Below are positions 59,306-64,000 of a DNA stretch of 64,000 nt, piece after piece. Origin of the DNA: Trichostrongylus colubriformis (taxonomy: Eukaryota; Nematoda; Chromadorea; Rhabditida; Trichostrongylidae); assembly GCA_963978905.1 (NCBI GenBank), contig OZ022260.1, positions 40,546,259 to 40,610,258 of the forward strand, written 5' to 3'. Both the position numbers and the translations under genes were made by a program. How positions within the stretch are numbered: position 1 is the first letter of the stretch; every line of letters begins with the position of its first letter. Under the pieces are notes generated by a model. It made no database searches. It saw nothing but the letters and a program-made list of their open reading frames with translations, and was not told the origin of the DNA.

Positions 59306-59830
59306 TTAAATGGATCGTTCACAAAAATTGAGTGTTCTTTTTCCCATATTATTATGTTGAAATTTTCTTCACTATTGGCCACTTGCAAAGTTTCACCCGA
59401 AAAATCAGAATCCGGCCAGAAAATCCAGAAAAAAATCAGAAAAATCAGAATACATCCCCTCAAGGCTTCGACCACGTGGGGAATGTGGAGGAGTCGCGAG
59501 AGTTGTAAGGCAGAACAGCGGAGATGATGTGCCCGGTTCAAGGTCTAGTTTTTTGATCATCTTCGATCTCATCTCAACAGTCCTGAGCTTCGCATTCGAT
59601 CTTGACTTTCCTCCCACATTGAGATAACGATAAAGTGACCACGGTCGCTTTATTTTACAGCCCTCTCCTCATGAACCATCTTACGATACCCAGCGGACGA
59701 AGCTTTGAGGGAATGTATCTATGCCGAACCTTGAATTTTCTACGTGATGCTTTGCAGGTGGTCCATAGTGACTAAATACATCATAACTGTATGGAAGCAA
59801 AAGAAACTCAAAGCTCTGTAGACAGTTTTC
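59306..59830. mobile_element. Degraded family C element, copy 6
   Basis: The left half is recognisable: TTAAATGGATCGTTCACAAA, then CCATATTATTATGTTGA and AAGTTTCACCCGAAAAATCA. The right half keeps CGTGATGCTTTGCAGGTGGT and AAATACATCATAACTGTATG, diverged inverses of the usual right arm. The centre is replaced by unrelated sequence. Confidence 0.55.
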
Positions 59831-60005
59831 TCAATGCCTCGAAGGCAGCCCAACGTCACCACTTTCCATTCTGTGTTCACTCTTTTTCCTTTTGCGATTC
59901 TATACATTGTTGTTGTGACTAGGACTCTCCATCAGCCGGCCTATCAATCCGGGCCTGACGCTGATAACGTCACCATTTTTGCAATTTCTTGCAAGGCATG
60001 GTCTT

Positions 60006-60085
60006 GTGCCTCGGCGGTGATCGAACCCACTGGTTCTGAATGCCAGACGTGAGCTTATTCTCTTCACCACTCGGCTACTCCTGCC
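60006..60085 (-). ncRNA. tRNA-like sequence, probable SINE head or pseudogene
   Basis: On the minus strand GGCAGGAGTAGCCGAGTGGT gives a good A box (TAGCCGAGTGGT), and GTGGGTTCGATCACC about 40 nt later gives a B box. The spacing fits a tRNA of the Ser/Leu class, but the acceptor ends do not pair and the B box is imperfect. More likely a tRNA-derived SINE or a decayed tRNA. Confidence 0.5.
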
Positions 60086-60680
60086 TTAATCTGTGCCTAC
60101 ATACTCTATATCTGAGATATGCAAGAAGTTTTCCTTGTTCCCATGTATATGATTCGTTAGATTATTGATACGGACATGTTAACAAGCATTTCATTGAGGA
60201 CTTGGAGAAGGTTCCCCGGCCTATACGTTTTCCACCCTTCCTTCATTCTCACCTGAGACCTCATCATCTTGTACAATATTTGAAAAGTTCTCAGACCTGT
60301 TCCCTGCCTGAACACTAGTGTTTTATGCACTAGCACCTGAAAGCTATTCGAGCTGCTAAAAAGCGACGGTATATAACACCCCACTCCCGTCTAAGCATAA
60401 AGTTCTAAGAAACTCAACCTAGGGCACACCGCTGAACAAAGGTCCCCGCATTCCGTACATTATATAAGAAATTGTAGATAGCCGCGATGTTTATTCCTTT
60501 CGTCGCCACTGAGGACATAAATAATATCTGGTGCTGGGCGCTTCGTTTATCTCAGCCTGCTGTGCCGTTGCTTAAGCTCCACTTTGACGTAGCTGCTTCT
60601 TATACTTGTGATGGCGGTTTACTGCTCTTTGACTTTTCCTGATGTAAGCAATATCAGGGATATATTAGCTCAACATTAAT
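60086..60680. other. No feature recognised
   Basis: Short frames only. Confidence 0.4.
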
Positions 60681-60940
60681 TTGAAGGAATCGTCCACATT
60701 CAAGATCTTTTATCACCCACACATTTATGTGATACTTGCTTACTAAGGGCTGCACCCAATGCATCATGCGAAAATACAGAAATTCAACTGAGATAGAGCT
60801 TCTCAAAGTGGCGAACGACGGGGTGCAGCGTCCGAGTAGGTCTGCACGCTAAAGAGCTGGGGAATGAAAAGACGAAATCAGGGGTCAGAGACGCAGAGTA
60901 GGAAGCAGGTGAATTGGACGCGAAAACTTTTAACTACGCT
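60681..60940. mobile_element. Family C element, copy 7, left half
   Basis: TTGAAGGAATCGTCCAC, then CACACATTTATGTGATACTT and GAGCTTCTCAAAGTGGCGAA, follow the order of the left arm in the other copies. GGGGTCAGAGACGCAGAGTA echoes the core. No right arm is seen. Confidence 0.6.
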
Positions 60941-62021
60941 CTGTCCGCCGACGACTGTTCAGTTATTCTTGGCGGAAATTCAAACTAAATGCTCTTTTTA
61001 CGGATTTTCGATTTCAGATTTGAAACAGGAGGTATTTCCCGGTTTCTTCCGTGTTTCTGTTCATGTGCCGTTTCTAGCAGAGTGATCTCAAAGGGAATCA
61101 GAATTATGACAATGCCGAGTTCGATTCCTCAGGAACCTAGGCGATGTTCCGGTTCAAACTGCTTTGTATATGTACGAAAGGTCACTGGGTTGAATACGCT
61201 TATGAAAGCCGCGTTCCCAATCACATTAATTAAACTATAATAAACAGTACTAAAATTGCCCCATAAATTTGAAGTGGCCGACGCGGCTACAGTCGCGCTA
61301 TGTAGTTAATAGACGAAGTGAACCGCCACCATTTTCTGCACGATTGTGGAAGGAAGTGAAATGCGCGGCGCATCCAAGTGAAGCATCTTAACCTTGCTGC
61401 GATGGTAATGGTTTCCCAAAATATGAATTTTATTTATTTGACGTTTCTTTTATTTTTTTTCTTCCATTACCTTCTACGAGCCCATTGATGATCTCTTAGA
61501 GGACTAGTCAACTCAGATAAGCCTGACACGCCATCCTACAGATTTTGGACTTTTCAGAATGTTTCAACTCTCATGGAATTAGCTCTGCAAATTTTCCTTT
61601 TTTGCTTGGTAGACTGCCTGCCAGAATTATGAGTTTTATAATTACATCGCAATTTAAAAAAGACATCTTGAAATTTTTGCAAACAGAATTGCTTGGAAGA
61701 AGTTCGAAAATCGTTAGATGTCACATTCTTAAGAAAAGCACTACTCTCTTTCTAAAACTCGTCAGCTTCTGATGATCTATGTGCTCCTCAACGGGAGTAT
61801 GTTCACTCGACACAAAATGAGGTTCGCCGACGGCTTAAATTGCTACGTTTTCCGGTGCTATTGGATTTTTTCGTCCAGGCCCGTCTCTCCATTGCAATTC
61901 AAGCTTATGTATGTGGTATCGTACTCTTCTGCCAGACTGTCACATGTTCTTCACTTCTTATGATGCGGAGTATCCTTTGTTTGTGAACAAATAAGCAACA
62001 ACATCCCTCTTTAGGCGAAAA
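60941..62021. other. Unassigned; one possible plus-strand exon
   Basis: After an acceptor-like TTGGACTTTTCAG at 61543-61555 the plus strand stays open for about 72 codons to a TGA at 61770-61772 (reading FIITSQFKKDILKFLQTELL in the middle). Its Lys/Leu-rich composition could equally be chance in AT-rich DNA. A second 63-codon frame follows directly. Confidence 0.25.
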
Positions 62022-62100
62022 CAGCTACCAGAGTGGTATAGTGGTGACTGGCGCTACTACCATACTTCACATGTGCACGGCAGCCCAGGATAAAATCCTA
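62022..62100 (+). ncRNA. tRNA-like sequence, degraded
   Basis: ACCAGAGTGGTATAGTGGTG resembles an A box region of Gly/Glu/Asp-type tRNAs. The expected B box is decayed to CAGGATAAAATCC. Probably a SINE or pseudogene remnant. Confidence 0.35.
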
Positions 62101-62278
62101 TCTAAGCCGACTTTATAAGACTTTCTTCAAGGAATCAAAAGAGACCAGTGATTGCCCATCAATAATTAGTACCAGATTAATGCGCGAGGATTAAAACTTT
62201 ACCTTGTATACCCACTTAGCCCCGCTAGTCTTGATAGAAAAAACGCATCAAAAGCACGCTCCTCGACAACCATAGACT

Positions 62279-62573
62279 GGCCTTCATGGGGCAGCAGTTT
62301 CCTACCTTTCTAGTTGCACTTCATGGGGCAGCAGTTTCCTGGGTAACCTTTCTAGTTGCACTTTTTATGTGTTATCACGGTGCAACATCGCTGCGCTACA
62401 CCTACTCGACCCCACTCCCACCACACCCACTTGAGCTTCGCTATTGGCCATGTGAACAAAATGAGTAGAGTCGGAGTGGGTTCGACTAGGTAGGGCTCGG
62501 ATGGCACACCGTGAAAGTGCGAAAAGGGTGTAACCTGGATAGTTACCCCAGGGAAGTACTGCCCCATGAAGGC
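62279..62573. mobile_element. MITE-like inverted repeat, family L
   Basis: The left end GCCTTCATGGGGCAGCAGTT and the inverse right end GCCTTCATGGGGCAGTACTT match. Further in, GGGTAACC pairs with GGTGTAACC and GGTGCAACATCG with GGCACACCGTG. The left end contains an internal direct duplication of about 43 bp (TTCATGGGGCAGCAGTTTCC at 62284 and 62320). Confidence 0.7.
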
Positions 62574-63831
62574 AACCGACATCTTTAATTATCGCGGAAT
62601 GTGCCCCTAAACGGCACAACGATTCTGATTTAGAGCGGAACGCACGGCGTATTCTGAGACGACCTGAACACCTGTGCTTTAGTCTGACACCTATTTATAT
62701 TCATCCCCTTATAGATCCTTGATAGAAACTGATTCCCTCACTAATTTGTTAATGTCCCCTTTCAGTGAACGATTCAGTAAACAACCAGCTTAAGCAATCC
62801 CTAATAAGCACTAATCACTTCAACAGCACTGAATACGAGAAGCCAATGGCGTTCATATGCGAAACCATATGAATCCTACTTTCAAATCGATCAGGTATCA
62901 TTTGATTTGCCCATCTTTTTGGGTGGGCCTTGCATTCCTCTCACTCGACTCGCACAAATAATTCATGTCATTGGGTACCTACAGCGACCCGCAGGCTCTT
63001 TAGAACCATATACAGCAGTTTCTGCAAAATTATTTCAAAATATTTCCAATGGCAGGGCATCAAATATAATAGTGAAGTAGGGTAGACCAGGGCTACACCC
63101 ATTAAACCCTTCTTCCAAATTAATATTTAATTATCCACGAAAATAGAAAAATTTCCATTGCACTCAGCGTGGTGGGTATGCACCACATTCAGGACAGGGA
63201 GAAAAATAGTAAAAGTACGGGTGGGTACAAAAAAGATAGGCCTTGAAATTACTTATGCTGCTACAGGAATGCCTAAAGTCGGCACAAAAATAAGCACGTA
63301 AGCGATGGGAATGTGTGAAAAGGATGGTAGAAAAATTTCAAAAATTTAATAGAACCATCCATTTGAGCTCGCAGTTGCCTTTATTTTTCCGAAAACAAAT
63401 ATTTATCTGCTGCATTACTGAGAATGAAGCCAACACTGAAGCTTGAACCCGGGCTAAACCTGCTACAAGCTAAATTTGAGCCAAAAGTTCAAAAGAACTG
63501 AATCTCCAGCTAAACTCAATTTTTGATTATTTGATTATCTGTGCACATGTTTCCTCTGCTTCTTTAATCCCTTGCTCTCATCATAGTGGCGGCAGTGGTC
63601 ATTCATGCTAATCCATCCATGTCGTCGTGCGCACTTTCCCATAGCTGCGGTCATATAAGTTAATTAAAACATGAATATTCCACTACCGTTGACAATCGTC
63701 ACCACTGCTTATATGCCATGCGGGAATCAGCTGAGTGGTCATTTGTTACGTAGCTGACCGCAGTAGCTCCTCAAGAATTTAAAGAGAAACGGAAGAACAT
63801 CAACAGACAAGAGCAATGCCATAAGAACCAG
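62574..63831. other. No feature recognised
   Basis: AT-rich, with many A-runs near 63140-63260 and no supported frames. Confidence 0.45.
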
Positions 63832-63881
63832 CAATTGATCTCTCAGGAATAAATCACAATTGATCTCTCAGGAATAAATCA
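63832..63881. repeat. 25 bp direct duplication
   Basis: CAATTGATCTCTCAGGAATA plus AATCA occurs twice head to tail, at 63832-63856 and 63857-63881, without mismatch. Confidence 0.95.
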
Positions 63882-64000
63882 TTTTTTTCTCGTTCCCATA
63901 AAGTTGAACGAACGAAGAACAGTACAACTCGTCTTCAAAATGCAAAACGCTCCTCCAATGCCCAAAGTCTATCCAATTGTTCCCAGTTTAAGTACGGATA

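Overview
The window looks like nuclear DNA from a parasitic nematode, most plausibly a strongylid such as a hookworm. The evidence is introns of 47-90 nt with TTTCAG-type acceptors, two split genes for secreted Kunitz plus lustrin-type cysteine-repeat proteins (a typical nematode architecture), and many mariner-type and fold-back DNA transposons. There is no bacterial-style gene packing. The species call is an inference.

Only two genes can be read with confidence. They are tandem paralogues on the + strand. Gene 1 (17771-22734, 5 exons, 237 aa) and gene 2 (26273-29362, 5 exons, 256 aa) share every intron phase. Each encodes a signal peptide, one Kunitz domain with an odd reactive loop (a CC pair, no basic P1, an N-glycosylation sequon), two lustrin-like cysteine repeats and a variable polar tail. 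In both, the initiator ATG follows a TTTCAG directly, suggesting an SL trans-splice acceptor with almost no genomic 5' UTR. Four further minus-strand exons or exon pairs (near 1.6, 32.5, 33.6 and 40.8 kb, and one at 58.3 kb) have good splice sites and open frames but no recognised family.

The rest is mainly transposon-derived. From 0.3 to 10 kb there are MULE-like fold-backs (families A and B here) with 9-10 bp target duplications, and a 1.2 kb mariner inserted inside a fold-back of family C. From 10 to 15 kb there are three more C copies and a near-identical 3 x 239 bp tandem array made across the edge of another TA-flanked element. The intron 1 of gene 1 is largely a 1.7 kb TTA-flanked Harbinger-like insertion, and intron 2 of gene 2 holds a 742 bp TA-flanked element. 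From 23 to 24.4 kb an inverted-duplicate mariner sits inside another fold-back. The 30-33 kb stretch has a Tc1/mariner relic, a fifth C copy and a palindromic element beside two candidate exons. From 35 to 64 kb there is mostly unassigned AT-rich sequence with scattered hairpins: a second inverted-duplicate mariner at 41.5 kb, a third A copy at 42.6 kb, a 178 bp Harbinger-like MITE at 48.5 kb, a tetranucleotide microsatellite at 50 kb, a 622 bp palindrome at 54.3 kb, two degraded C copies at 59-61 kb, and two tRNA-like (SINE-type) pieces at 60 and 62 kb.

No operon, complete autonomous transposase gene, rRNA, CRISPR array or intact tRNA was seen. Family letters (A-L) are labels used only in this annotation.
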